From Jeongeupia wiesaeckerbachi (GTDB taxonomy: Bacteria > Pseudomonadota > Gammaproteobacteria > Burkholderiales > Chitinibacteraceae): a stretch of 64,000 bases of DNA. Position 1 is the stretch's first letter. Each line of letters starts with the position of its first letter. This document shows, piece after piece, positions 1 through 9,117 of the stretch. A model generated the notes under the pieces. It was not told where the DNA came from. It searched no databases and saw only the letters and a program-made list of their open reading frames with translations. The stretch is taken from NCBI RefSeq assembly GCF_050916355.1, contig NZ_CP136946.1:3100001-3164000 (forward strand), in the 5' to 3' direction. Made by a program: the position numbers and the translations under genes.

Positions 1-1637
1 AACTCGCCCATCAGCTCATCGATCAGCACCGGCTCAAGCGTCAGCCGGTACTGCCCCGATTCCAGCGTATTGATATCGAGCAGGTTGCCAAGAATCCGCT
101 GAATCCGGTTGGCCAGCTGGCTAATACCAGCCAGCCGGTCGCGTACGCGCTCCTTGGGCCATACGTCGAACTTGCTGCCGATCAGGCCGGCCATACCGGC
201 GATGCTGGCGACCGGGTTCTTGAGGTCATGCGCCGCTATGGTCAGCAGTTCGTTCTTTTCCTCGTTCAGCCGCGACAACTCGGCGTTGACCAGTTCGAGT
301 TGCACATTGCGCTGCGCCAGCTCTTCAGTCCGGGTCGCGACCTGCGCCTCCAGATTCTGCCGATGGTGCGCGATCGTCGACGCCATCGCGTCGAAGTTGC
401 GAGCCAGCTCACCGAGCTCGTCGGTTCGTTCGGTGTCCAGCGGGTGGGTGTGGCGGCCTTGCGCCAACGACTGGATCGCAGCCTTGAGGCGTCCCAGCGG
501 ACGGGCAACGTCAACCTTGAGGACCCAGGCCATCAAGCCCAGTTCGATCAGCAGCGCAATCAGGCCGAGCAAGAGCACCATGCTGGCGGCCAATGCGGCT
601 TTTTCCTGCAGCAAACGCTTCGGGTACACCGTGACGAACAACCAATCCGCGCCGCGGATCTGAGCCATGCCAAGCCACGATTGCCCGTCCGGGCTTTCGA
701 CAAACAACTGCTTGGGTGTCGCGTTCGCGATGGCCGAGTACATGTCCCGTAGCGTTGCATCATCCGCATCGCGCAGATTGTAGTGCCCGCGCATGGCTTC
801 GATCTGCGGCATTCGGTCTGGATGGGCAATCAGATCGCCCTCTCGCGTCACGATGAAGTTGGTCGTCCCGGGAATGCCGACGCTGTTGGTCCGGGCGATC
901 AGCTGGTCGAGCAGCAAATCCTGTCCCGCGCCACCGAGATAGCGCCCCAGATAGTCGATCGGCGTCACCACCGACACCATCCATTGCATGGCCTGCTTGT
1001 CGAAGTAAATGCCGGTCCAGAAGGTTTTGCGCTCGGGATTGCGCGCCGGCGTTGCCCCCACCTCGGTTTCCAGGTCGAACTCGAAATCCGCAACGGAGCC
1101 ATTGCGGGCGTAGTTCAAATCCGGCAGAAACATCAAACTGCCATCGGATACGTTGAGATCGACGAAAGTATCGTAATACCGGTTGCGGAATGCCGGGCCG
1201 TACTGGCTCAGCAACTCGTAGCCGAGCATCACCTGCCGCATGAACTCGGGCGTCAGCTCAACCCTAGGCAACAGGGCGACGGTCGCACGGTACTCGAAGT
1301 CATCGCGTTCAACCCGGACACGCCACATGCCGTCGCGGTCTTGCTTCATCAGGGCGTGGAACTCGCCACTGACATCGGCGCCTTGCATTTGCGCGTAACG
1401 GCGGATGAACTCGTTGCGCAGCAGCTTGGTGTTGGTCTCGGCCTGAAGGAAGGGTTCGCTCTCGATCTGGCTGCGCGCCTTGATGTACTTTTCAAGGTTG
1501 CCCAGTGCCTCTTCCTGCAGCCGCATATAGCTGTAGTAATAGCTGACGGCCGAGATCGCCAGCGAAACAACGGCGATCCGGAACGCCATGTTCCGGAGGA
1601 CGCGCCGGAAAAGGCTGCTGTGTTGAGTGCGCTTCAT
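1..1637 (-). CDS. Sensor histidine kinase, C-terminus cut by window edge
   Basis: Membrane sensor kinase; 545 residues are visible and the reading frame runs off the left edge, so the catalytic ATPase domain is missing. It reads from an ATG at 1637. Visible order: a first membrane helix at about residues 16-36, a long periplasmic region of about 300 residues of the dCache/PAS type, a second membrane helix at about 347-371, a HAMP domain (DELGELARNFDAM), a short coiled coil and the HisKA dimerisation domain with H-box AAHDLKNP, whose phospho-acceptor is His470. The ligand is unknown. The C-terminal part could add receiver or Hpt domains. No response regulator gene is seen in the window. The domain assignment is secure; the signal is not. 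Confidence 0.85.
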   Translation of the reverse strand, partial: MKRTQHSSLFRRVLRNMAFRIAVVSLAISAVSYYYSYMRLQEEALGNLEKYIKARSQIESEPFLQAETNTKLLRNEFIRRYAQMQGADVSGEFHALMKQDRDGMWRVRVERDDFEYRATVALLPRVELTPEFMRQVMLGYELLSQYGPAFRNRYYDTFVDLNVSDGSLMFLPDLNYARNGSVADFEFDLETEVGATPARNPERKTFWTGIYFDKQAMQWMVSVVTPIDYLGRYLGGAGQDLLLDQLIARTNSVGIPGTTNFIVTREGDLIAHPDRMPQIEAMRGHYNLRDADDATLRDMYSAIANATPKQLFVESPDGQSWLGMAQIRGADWLFVTVYPKRLLQEKAALAASMVLLLGLIALLIELGLMAWVLKVDVARPLGRLKAAIQSLAQGRHTHPLDTERTDELGELARNFDAMASTIAHHRQNLEAQVATRTEELAQRNVQLELVNAELSRLNEEKNELLTIAAHDLKNPVASIAGMAGLIGSKFDVWPKERVRDRLAGISQLANRIQRILGNLLDINTLESGQYRLTLEPVLIDELMGE

Positions 1638-1691
1638 GCGCGCAGCATATCGAATCGGAAAGCCTTGCGCAAAACAGAAATCAGCTCTGTA

Positions 1692-2261
1692 TCAGCTAGG
1701 GTTTTCCGTCTCCAGTGCGAGATAGCGGACCTCGATGATTTCGATATCCTCCACGCCGCCCGGCAGCCGCAAGGCCACCGTCTCGCCTTCGCGCGCGCGC
1801 AATAGCGCCCGGGCAATCGGCGCGGTCCAGCTGACGTAGTGTCGTTTCAGGTCGGTTTCGTCGACGCCGACGATCGATACCGTTTCCTCGTGGCCATCTT
1901 CGCGCAAGTAAGTGACGGTCGCACCGAAGAACACCTGATCGGTCTCCTCACGCACTTCAGGATCGACAACTTCGGCATTCTCCAGCCGCTTGGTCAGAAA
2001 GCGGATGCGTCGGTCCGTCTCGCGCAGCTTTTTCTTGCCGTAGATGTAGTCGCCATTCTCGGAGCGGTCGCCGTTGCTGGCTGCCCAATTGATGATCTGG
2101 GTCAGCTCGGGCCGGTGCTTGGTGACGAGGTCGTGCAGCTCCGTCTTGAGCCGGCGCCAACCACCCGGAGTCATGTAATTCTTGCTACCAACCGGCACCT
2201 TCAGCTCGGCTGGCAGCTCATCGTCGTCACGATCGTCTTCGCGGGTGAACGCCTTGCTCAT
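1692..2261 (-). CDS. greB: Transcription elongation factor GreB
   Basis: GreB rescues backtracked RNA polymerase by stimulating cleavage of the 3' end of the transcript. The protein is 189 residues, about 30 longer than Escherichia coli GreB because of an acidic N-terminal extension (DDRDDDELP). The N-terminal coiled coil carries the conserved NWAASNGDRSENGDYIYGKK segment, which includes the acidic tip residues, followed by the FKBP-like C-terminal domain (VSIVGVDETDLKRHYVSW, ARALLRAREGE). It lies 7 bases downstream of rluB on the same strand and may be cotranscribed with it. Confidence 0.93.
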   Translation of the reverse strand: MSKAFTREDDRDDDELPAELKVPVGSKNYMTPGGWRRLKTELHDLVTKHRPELTQIINWAASNGDRSENGDYIYGKKKLRETDRRIRFLTKRLENAEVVDPEVREETDQVFFGATVTYLREDGHEETVSIVGVDETDLKRHYVSWTAPIARALLRAREGETVALRLPGGVEDIEIIEVRYLALETENPS

Positions 2262-2268
2262 GGGATGC

Positions 2269-3351
2269 TCAGTGATCCTTGGCTTCGCCGTTGAGCTTCA
2301 GGTCGGCCCACTTCATCACCGCCAGCACCTCGGTCTCGGACAGTTCATAGAACTGTCCGCGCTTGAGGCGTCCCGGCAAGGTCAGTGCGCCAAAACGCAC
2401 GCGCATCAGCCGGGATACAGTCAGGCCGAAGTGCTCGAACATCCGCCGCACTTCGCGGTTACGACCTTCCTTGAGTACCACGCGATACCAGTGGTTCGTC
2501 CCCTCGCCGCCTTGCGCTTCGATATGGGTGAACTTGGCCGGGCCGTCTTCGAGCGTGATGCCCTTGCGCAGTTCGGCGATTTGTTCGTCACTAAGCTCGC
2601 CAAGTACGCGCACCGCGTACTCGCGCTCCATCTCGAAGCGCGGATGGGTCATCCGGTTAGCCAGATCGCCCGAGGTGGTGAAAATCAGCAGGCCACTGGT
2701 ATTGAAGTCGAGGCGGCCGACGGCCACCCATTTGCTCGACGACAGTCGCGGCAGTCGATCGAACACCGTGAGGCGGCCCTGCGGGTCGTCACGCGTCACC
2801 AGCTCACCTTCTTGCTTGTGATACAACACAACGCGTGCCAGTCGGTCCGCCCAGCGCATGGTGACGCGCTTGCCATCGACACGAACCTCGTCGCCCTGCT
2901 TGACCTTGGCGCCCAGCTCCGCAATCTTGCCGTTAACGCTGACTCGGCCTGCTGCGATCAACTCTTCCATGTCCCGACGCGAGCCGACACCGCTGAATGC
3001 CAGCGCTTTTTGCAAGCGTTCCTCGCCCACTTGGGCCGAGGTCAGCCGCTTCGCGCGCAACTGTTTTTGCACCGCAACTTCGTGCTGCGAACCGGCGCGC
3101 ATTCTCATGCGCTTTGCCTTGGTCGCAATATCCCGACCGCCGCGGGCAGGTTCCGCAGGCGCGGCACCTGCTGCGGCGGTGCGCGGCGCCTGCCCCAAAG
3201 CGGGCTTGGCGCCACGTGGCTTGCGCCCGCTGGTGAATTCATCCGCAGCGGACGGCACCGGCTTGCGGCCCTTGAGCCCGGCTCGCTGTTGGTCAGCCGC
3301 CTTCTGTTCGCGAATCGCCGGCTGAGGGCGACGGGCACGGGTGGTTTTCAT
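2269..3351 (-). CDS. rluB: 23S rRNA pseudouridine synthase RluB
   Basis: Pseudouridine synthase of the RsuA/RluB/E/F family, expected to modify U2605 of 23S rRNA. I chose the ATG at 3351 (MKTTRARR), giving 360 residues; an in-frame upstream start at 3402 would add 17 residues that do not look like this family. A basic, Ala/Pro/Arg-rich extension fills the first 100 residues, followed by an S4 RNA-binding domain at about 112-158 (LQKALAFSGVGSRRDMEELI). The catalytic motif GRLDFNTSGLL has the expected catalytic Asp at about residue 215. greB follows directly. Basic extensions are common in betaproteobacterial RluB. Confidence 0.92.
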   Translation of the reverse strand: MKTTRARRPQPAIREQKAADQQRAGLKGRKPVPSAADEFTSGRKPRGAKPALGQAPRTAAAGAAPAEPARGGRDIATKAKRMRMRAGSQHEVAVQKQLRAKRLTSAQVGEERLQKALAFSGVGSRRDMEELIAAGRVSVNGKIAELGAKVKQGDEVRVDGKRVTMRWADRLARVVLYHKQEGELVTRDDPQGRLTVFDRLPRLSSSKWVAVGRLDFNTSGLLIFTTSGDLANRMTHPRFEMEREYAVRVLGELSDEQIAELRKGITLEDGPAKFTHIEAQGGEGTNHWYRVVLKEGRNREVRRMFEHFGLTVSRLMRVRFGALTLPGRLKRGQFYELSETEVLAVMKWADLKLNGEAKDH

Positions 3352-3420
3352 GTGTTCAGTAATCCGGAAATAACAGGCGATTATATCGCGGACAGCCCGC
3401 AAGCATCACGCCGGCCGCCA

Positions 3421-3450
3421 AACAAACAGGGCCGCAGCAAAGCGGCCCTG
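3421..3450 (-). terminator. Rho-independent terminator after the 151-aa hypothetical gene
   Basis: A perfect 9-bp stem (3427-3435 with 3442-3450, loop AGCAAA) is followed on the minus strand by TTTGTTT. It lies 20 bases downstream of the hypothetical gene ending at 3471 and upstream of rluB, so it separates the two transcripts. Confidence 0.8.
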
Positions 3451-3470
3451 TCACACCTGCTTGAAGCCGA

Positions 3471-3926
3471 TCAGGCCTCGGTAAAAAATGCAATGCTGCC
3501 AAGGCTTGTCAAACCCAGGTTGAAATGTTGCGACTTGAAGCGCTCGGTATCGCGCAATTCGGCTTTACGAAGGATTTCGAACAACAATTCGACTTCCTTG
3601 AACGTCTTCAGTACCCGCGTATCGCCATTGATTCGCGCTTCGATTGCCGCTTTCGCACCGTGCTCACTGGCGACCACGATCCGTCCCACTTCGCCGCCGA
3701 CCAGTTGCAGGGCCGGCGGGATGCGCACGTCGATCGCATCGAGGTGCGCGACCAACGCGTCGCCAAGCGTCTTGAGTTCGGAAGTGGCTTTATTACGGAC
3801 GTCGGCCAGCCGGAATGCATCCGAACCCGGATTTATCCCCAGAAATCGTGCAATGCCCTCATCGATTTCCGACGGATCGATTTCCCGTTGGTCGTTGTCA
3901 GACTGCCCATTCTGTACGGCTTCCAC
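3471..3926 (-). CDS. Conserved-looking hypothetical cytoplasmic protein, 151 aa
   Basis: I do not recognise this protein. It has no signal peptide or membrane segment, is acidic at the N-terminus and is predicted mostly helical (residues 30-70: SDAFRLADVRNKATSELKTLG). It stands alone between mutS upstream and a strong terminator downstream, so it is probably its own transcript or the tail of the mutS transcript, from which it is separated by 100 bases. Composition and codon use match the neighbours, and the reading frame is clean, which supports a real gene. Confidence 0.65.
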   Translation of the reverse strand: MEAVQNGQSDNDQREIDPSEIDEGIARFLGINPGSDAFRLADVRNKATSELKTLGDALVAHLDAIDVRIPPALQLVGGEVGRIVVASEHGAKAAIEARINGDTRVLKTFKEVELLFEILRKAELRDTERFKSQHFNLGLTSLGSIAFFTEA

Positions 3927-4026
3927 GTTGTTGCTCCTCGTTGCGTTCGCTACTGAATATGGTTTTAGCTTAGTCCGGCGAACGGTATTTTTGGTCTAGT
4001 TGTGAATATGAACTTTATGGCGCCAA

Positions 4027-6591
4027 TCAAAGCATCGCCTTGAGCTCGAACAAAAGCTGCAGCGCGGCGCGCGGGGTCAAATCATCCGGATCGATCGCCG
4101 TCATTTTTTCGACGAGCGGATGTGTCTCGGGTTCCACAGACGGCGCGAGCGGCATGCTGAACAGATCGCCCTGATGCGCATGACCCGGACTCGACTGCTC
4201 AAGTTCCGTCAGCTTGCGCTTGGCTTGACGAATCACCTCGCGCGGCACGCCGGCAAGCTGCGCCACCGCGACGCCGTAGCTTTGCGACGCCGGCCCTTCC
4301 TGCACTGCGTGCAGGAACACGATGCGGTCTTTGTGCTCGACAGCGTCGAGATGGACGTTGGCGACCATGGCGTAATCCTGCGCCAGTCGGGTCAGCTCGA
4401 AATAGTGCGTTGCAAACAGCGTATAAGCGCGATTCTTTTCGATCAGCTGTCGGGCGATCGACCACGCTAGCGCCAAACCGTCGAAGGTCGACGTGCCACG
4501 CCCGACCTCGTCCATCAGCACCAGGCTGTGCTCGCTGGCATTGTTGAGGATGTTGGCGGTTTCGGTCATTTCGACCATGAAGGTCGAACGCCCGCCGGCC
4601 AGATCGTCCGATGCGCCAATCCGGGTAAAGATCCGGTCAACCCGGCCGATCACGGCGCTATTGGCCGGCACGTAACTGCCGACATGGGCCAGCAGCACGA
4701 TCAGCGCCACCTGACGCATATAGGTCGACTTACCCCCCATGTTCGGCCCGGTGATCAGCAGCAGCTTGCGCATCGGGCCAAAGGCCACGCCGTTCGGAAT
4801 GAAGTCGTCGATCTGTGCCTCGACCACCGGATGGCGGCCGGCATCGATGTCGATGCGTACTTCGTCGACAAACACCGGCGCGACATAACCACGCGCCTGT
4901 GCGTGCGCAGCAAAGCAGGCCAGCACGTCGACCGTGGCGACAGCCTGTGCCGCCAGCCGCAGACTGGCCAGCTGCGGCAGCAAGGCATCCAGCAAAGTCT
5001 CGAACAGCTGTTTTTCCAGCGCCAGCGCACGATCCTGCGCCGACAGCGCCTTTTCTTCGAAGACCTTGAGTTCGGGCGTGATGTAGCGCTCGGCGTTCTT
5101 CATGGTCTGCCGACGGCGGTACTCGGGCGGCACCTTGTCGACGTTGGCGTTGCTGATCTCGATGAAGAAACCGGCAACCCGGTTGTATTCGACCCGCAAG
5201 GTTGGAATGCCAGTGCGTTCGCGCTCGAGCAACTCCATCCGTTGCAGGTACTCGCCGCAATTGGCCTGAATGCCACGCAGCTCGTCAAGGTCGGCCGAAT
5301 AACCATCGGCGATCACCCCGCCTTCGCGCAGCACCACCGACGGCTCCGGCTGAACCGCTGCCACCAGTAGCGCATGGATTTCGGCGTCGGGCAGCAAGGC
5401 CTGCGCCAGCGCTGCGAAGAACTCGGTCTTCGGTAGCGCGCTCCGCAAGGCAGGCAGCAAGGCGAGGCTGTCGCGCAAGCTTGACAGGTCGCGCGGGCGC
5501 GCGCTGCGCAAGGCGATGCGCGCCGCAATGCGCTCGACATCGGCAATGCCGGCGAGCGTTTCCTGCAGCGCTTCGGTCGTACCCGCGTCCAGCAAGGCAG
5601 TGATCGCCGACTGCCGCTCAAGAATGGCGACGTGCTGGCGCAACGGATGATGCAACCAATGCCGCAAGGTCCGCGAACCCATGCTGGTAGCGCACTGGTC
5701 CAGCAGCGAAAACAGCGTCGGTGCAGTCTCGCCGCGGATGGTTTCGGTCAGCTCGAGATTGCGCCGCGTCGCCGGATCCAGCTCGATGTACTGGCTGGCA
5801 TGCTCGACGCGCAGCCCGGCCAGCGCGGGCAGCACGCCGCCCTGGGTGGTCCGGACATACTCCAGCAAGGCACCGGCGCCGCCGATCGCCAGCATGTCGT
5901 CGGCGACGCCGAAACCTGCCAGATCGTGCGTCGAGAAATGGCGTGTCAGGGCACGAATCGCACTGTCGCGATCGAACTGCCACGGCGGCATCTGCCGCAC
6001 CGGCACACCCAGCGTGTCGAACAAGGCCAGACCGGTATCGGCCGACACCACGACTTCGGCCGGCCGCAAGCGCTCCAGCTCCGTCGGCAAGCGCTCGACG
6101 TCGGTATCCATCAGCGCGAAATCACCCGACGCCAGCGACAGCCACGCCAGACCCAGCCGGCCTTTGAGCGCGACGATCGCCAGCAGGCGGTTCTCCTGCT
6201 TGTCGTCCAGCAAGGCGGCATCGGTCAGCGTGCCGGGCGTAACGATGCGCACGACCTTGCGCTCCAACGGCCCCTTGGTCGTGGCCGGGTCGCCGAACTG
6301 CTCGCAAATCGCCACCGACTCGCCCAGCTTCACCAGCCGGGCCAGATACCCCTCGCAAGCGTGATAAGGCAGCCCGGCCATCTTGATTGGCTGTCCGGCG
6401 CTCTGTCCGCGCGTCGTCAGCGTGATGTCGAGCAGCTTGGACGCCTTGACCGCGTCATCGTAAAACAGCTCGTAAAAATCCCCCATCCGGTAGAAAACCA
6501 GCTTGTCCGGGTGGTCCGCCTTGAGCTTGAGGTACTGGGCCATCATCGGCGTATGGGCCGAAGCCTTTGTTTTGCTTGTATTCGTGTCCAA
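4027..6591 (-). CDS. mutS: DNA mismatch repair protein MutS
   Basis: Mismatch recognition ATPase, 854 residues, the usual size (Escherichia coli 853). The mismatch-binding motif GDFYELF is present with Phe39 and Glu41. The ABC-type ATPase has Walker A GPNMGGKST at about 615-623, and the Walker B/signature area (STFMVEMTETANIL, LVLMDEVGRGTSTFDG) is intact. The C-terminus keeps the tetramerisation region. The start is a TTG at 6591: the only nearby ATGs are the two at residues 16-17 (6546 and 6543), inside the conserved AHTPMMAQY segment, and homologues normally have around 10 residues before it. No mutL is in the window. Confidence 0.97.
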   Translation of the reverse strand: MDTNTSKTKASAHTPMMAQYLKLKADHPDKLVFYRMGDFYELFYDDAVKASKLLDITLTTRGQSAGQPIKMAGLPYHACEGYLARLVKLGESVAICEQFGDPATTKGPLERKVVRIVTPGTLTDAALLDDKQENRLLAIVALKGRLGLAWLSLASGDFALMDTDVERLPTELERLRPAEVVVSADTGLALFDTLGVPVRQMPPWQFDRDSAIRALTRHFSTHDLAGFGVADDMLAIGGAGALLEYVRTTQGGVLPALAGLRVEHASQYIELDPATRRNLELTETIRGETAPTLFSLLDQCATSMGSRTLRHWLHHPLRQHVAILERQSAITALLDAGTTEALQETLAGIADVERIAARIALRSARPRDLSSLRDSLALLPALRSALPKTEFFAALAQALLPDAEIHALLVAAVQPEPSVVLREGGVIADGYSADLDELRGIQANCGEYLQRMELLERERTGIPTLRVEYNRVAGFFIEISNANVDKVPPEYRRRQTMKNAERYITPELKVFEEKALSAQDRALALEKQLFETLLDALLPQLASLRLAAQAVATVDVLACFAAHAQARGYVAPVFVDEVRIDIDAGRHPVVEAQIDDFIPNGVAFGPMRKLLLITGPNMGGKSTYMRQVALIVLLAHVGSYVPANSAVIGRVDRIFTRIGASDDLAGGRSTFMVEMTETANILNNASEHSLVLMDEVGRGTSTFDGLALAWSIARQLIEKNRAYTLFATHYFELTRLAQDYAMVANVHLDAVEHKDRIVFLHAVQEGPASQSYGVAVAQLAGVPREVIRQAKRKLTELEQSSPGHAHQGDLFSMPLAPSVEPETHPLVEKMTAIDPDDLTPRAALQLLFELKAML

Positions 6592-6929
6592 TTCTTTACA
6601 ACCTGTCTGATGCTTCGCGGCGCTTTAAGCGGAGATTTTAACGCGACAGCCGCCACGAGTAAGGTGAATACGTAAGAAAAGACTTGCCCGCGGTGGCTCG
6701 ACCGGCTGCAGCGGCCGTCTGAACGCCATGTGCACCATCTGCGGGCGCGATATCGCGGAGGACGTTCAATGCACGCGTATCGTCCCCCAATCACATCACG
6801 CCATGGGAAGCTGAACTTCAGAGCGGCACACCCTCGAAATCGCGGCAACGACCACCAAGTCTAGGTGACTTGATCGCCGGGCATGCCGCAGTGGGACCGC
6901 CGCCGACAAAACGCTACGAACTACCAAGT
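6592..6929. other. 338-base intergenic region upstream of mutS
   Basis: No convincing gene is visible. It holds two copies of an 11-base direct repeat, ACCAAGTCTAG, at 6854-6864 and 6923-6933; the second overlaps the stop codon of the small membrane protein gene. It also contains one GCCGTCTGAA decamer at 6714-6723. The mutS promoter should be in the 6600-6700 part, but no strong -35/-10 pair stands out. Confidence 0.5.
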
Positions 6930-7145
6930 CTAGCCAACGGCCGACGCCTCGGTATGCGGTAACGCCGGCACCCGGCTTGGCGCGAGCACGCCGACGACGA
7001 GCGCGAGCACCAGCAGCGCCACCACGCCGCCGACCGTGTATTGAAGCCAACGCCGCACGCCTTTCTGCGCCAGTTGCGCCACCAGCCACTTCCAGGCCAG
7101 GAACATCGCAACGGCGCCGATGCCGACCGCCATGCTTTCATTCAT
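6930..7145 (-). CDS. Small two-helix membrane protein, 71 aa, unknown function
   Basis: I chose the ATG at 7145 (MNESMAVG) because GGAAAAACGA lies just upstream as a ribosome binding site; an in-frame upstream start at 7214 would add 23 polar residues. Two hydrophobic segments are seen, at about 5-26 (with Trp/Lys at the end) and 38-57 (VGGVVALLVLALVVGVLA), followed by a short polar tail. The gene is 84 bases downstream of scpB on the same strand. Function unknown. Confidence 0.55.
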   Translation of the reverse strand: MNESMAVGIGAVAMFLAWKWLVAQLAQKGVRRWLQYTVGGVVALLVLALVVGVLAPSRVPALPHTEASAVG

Positions 7146-7229
7146 TTCGTTTTTCCAATGTAAGTACGGATTCGCTGTTGCGGACTGACCGGCAGCCTTC
7201 CGTCGACGCGCCACCCGCTGGATCCATGA

Positions 7230-7781
7230 TTATTCGCCGCCACCCTCACCAGGCTCGATCAACCCCGACATTTCGGACAAGGGCGGCAAGTCCGACAAGG
7301 CCTGCAATCCGAGCTCATCCAGAAAGCGCTTGTTGGTTGCCAGCAACTCCGGCCTGCCCGGCACATCCTTGTGGCCCACGACATCAATCCAGCCTCTTTC
7401 CTTCAAGGTCTGAATGATTGCGCTCGAGACCGTTACGCCCCGCACCTCTTCGATGTCGCCGCGTGTCACCGGTTGGCGGTAGGCGATGATGGCCAGCGTT
7501 TCCATCACCGCGCGCGAGTAACGCGGGGGGCGCGCCAGATTGAGCCGGTCGAGATAGGGCTGCAATGCAGCCCGGCTGCGAAAACGCCAGCCGGACGCCA
7601 GCTGCACCAGCTCGATGCCGCGGCCGCACCAATCGTCTTCCAGTTCCGCGAGCAAGTGTTCAATGTCGCGGCTGGCTAGCGTGTCGGCAAACAACTGCCG
7701 CAACGCCGGCATGGCCAGCGGCTCTTGCGCAACCAGCAAGGCGGTTTCCAGCACCAGCTTCGGCGTCAGTTCAACGCTCAT
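7230..7781 (-). CDS. scpB: Segregation and condensation protein B
   Basis: ScpB binds the kleisin ScpA and, with Smc, forms the chromosome-condensing complex. The protein has 183 residues and two winged-helix domains; the typical family motif ETLAIIAYRQPVTRGDIEEVRGV is present at about 93-115 and GRPELLATNKRFLDELGL at about 142-159. The start overlaps the scpA stop by 4 bases, the usual scpA-scpB coupling. No smc gene is in the window. Confidence 0.95.
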   Translation of the reverse strand: MSVELTPKLVLETALLVAQEPLAMPALRQLFADTLASRDIEHLLAELEDDWCGRGIELVQLASGWRFRSRAALQPYLDRLNLARPPRYSRAVMETLAIIAYRQPVTRGDIEEVRGVTVSSAIIQTLKERGWIDVVGHKDVPGRPELLATNKRFLDELGLQALSDLPPLSEMSGLIEPGEGGGE

Positions 7782-8605
7782 TCGACACCCCCGATCGGCT
7801 TCGCGCCCACCAGCCGAACATAGATGGGCGGGAAGCCATCATCCTGACTGACAACGATGTGCTCCTCTTTCACCAGCTCCAGCACCGCAAGGAAGGTCAC
7901 CACCAGCAAAGGGATGCCGGCGGTTGTATCGAACAGAACGGTAAATTCATGCGGGCGGCCATCTTGCAGCAGGCGAAGGATAGCGCTCATCTGCTCGCGC
8001 ACCGACAGCGAGTCCGGGGTGATCTGATGATGCTGGTTACGCTTGGCGCGCGCCAGAATGGCTTGCCAGGCCGTTCGCAGGTCGGCGGCGCCCACCTCGG
8101 GCAAACGCAACACCATTTCGCGCTCGAACAGCACCGCCACGAACTCGAAATCACGTCCTGCCAAGGGCTGTTGTGACAGCGTGTAGGCGGCCTGCTTGAT
8201 CTGCTCGTACTCCAGCAGCCGGCGTACCAGTTCAGCGCGCGGGTCTTCCGCCTCGAAGTCCGGGCCGTCATCCGGACATTCATCGTGTCTGGGCAGCAAC
8301 AAACGCGACTTGATTTCGATCAGCACCGCAGCCATCAGCAGGTATTCGGCGGCCAGCTCCAGACGGCTTGTCTGCATCGCATCGACGTATCGCATGTACT
8401 GCGCGGTGACCGAAGCAAGCGGAATATCAAGAATGTCGAGGTTTTGCCGCCGGATCAGATACAGCAGCAGGTCCAGCGGGCCTTCGAACGATTCCAGCAG
8501 TACGCGCAGCGCATCCGGCGGAATGTACAGGTCGGCCGGCATGTGATGGACCGGCTCGCCAAGGACATGCGCTAGCGGCGGCTCCACCACGTCGATCTCA
8601 CTCAC
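7778..8605 (-). CDS. scpA: Segregation and condensation protein A
   Basis: Kleisin subunit of the Smc-ScpAB complex, 275 residues. The N-terminal domain carries the family motif FEGPLDLLLYLIRRQNLDILDIPLA (start at about residue 40), followed by the helical middle and a C-terminal winged helix (TFLAVLELVKEEHIVVSQ). The GTG start at 8605 overlaps the stop of the upstream acetyltransferase as GTGA, and its own stop overlaps scpB, so the three genes are translationally coupled. Confidence 0.95.
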   Translation of the reverse strand: MSEIDVVEPPLAHVLGEPVHHMPADLYIPPDALRVLLESFEGPLDLLLYLIRRQNLDILDIPLASVTAQYMRYVDAMQTSRLELAAEYLLMAAVLIEIKSRLLLPRHDECPDDGPDFEAEDPRAELVRRLLEYEQIKQAAYTLSQQPLAGRDFEFVAVLFEREMVLRLPEVGAADLRTAWQAILARAKRNQHHQITPDSLSVREQMSAILRLLQDGRPHEFTVLFDTTAGIPLLVVTFLAVLELVKEEHIVVSQDDGFPPIYVRLVGAKPIGGVE

Positions 8606-9114
8606 AATGCAGCAAACTCCGGGGCGTAGCGGACGACGCCGGCGGCAAAGGCCAGCGCATCCGGCACCAACTCCAGCGCCATGAAGTATTCGGGCGGCAC
8701 GTCGTATTCGCAGCTCAAACCAAAACGATCGGCGGGAACGAAGCCGAAGCGGCCGTAGGTGGCCGGATCGCCCAGTACGACAACGGCGGTGACGCCCTGC
8801 GCTCGCAATTGCGCCAGACCGGTGTCGACCAGCGCCCTGCCAATACCCTGACGACGCCAGTCCGCCGCGACCGACAGCGGCGCCAGACCCGTGACCGCAC
8901 CGGCAACGCCCTCTACGGTTACCGGCGAAAACAGCAAGTCCCCGACGACCAGACCACCGGCATCGGCAACGAGCGCCAGATCGGTTCGTCCTGCTGCGTT
9001 CAGCGCCACAACGAGGTCGGCCTCGCCGGGCTGGCCGAATGCGGCGGTGACCAGTTCGTGAATGGCCGCGGCATCGGCCGCGGCGGCAGGGCGAATCGCA
9101 AAGGTCATCGTCAA
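8602..9114 (-). CDS. GNAT family N-acetyltransferase (YhbS-like)
   Basis: A 170-residue acetyltransferase of the Gcn5 fold. The acetyl-CoA binding loop WRRQGIGRALVDTGL (about residues 87-101) matches motif A (R/Q-x-x-G-x-G/A), and GDPATYGRFGFVPA with a following aromatic is typical of the YhbS branch. The substrate is unknown. It sits 3 bases after trpS and overlaps scpA, so it is part of that operon. Confidence 0.85.
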   Translation of the reverse strand: MTMTFAIRPAAAADAAAIHELVTAAFGQPGEADLVVALNAAGRTDLALVADAGGLVVGDLLFSPVTVEGVAGAVTGLAPLSVAADWRRQGIGRALVDTGLAQLRAQGVTAVVVLGDPATYGRFGFVPADRFGLSCEYDVPPEYFMALELVPDALAFAAGVVRYAPEFAAL

Positions 9115-9117
9115 TCC

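Noticed and set aside
6714..6723. GCCGTCTGAA, the Neisseria DNA uptake decamer
   Set aside because: Only one copy noticed in 64 kb on either strand; uptake sequences occur every few kilobases in genomes that use them. A chance match is adequate.
6728..6814. Plus-strand 28-residue frame with CxxC (MCTICGRD)
   Set aside because: Too short, no ribosome binding site, no known family; probably chance.
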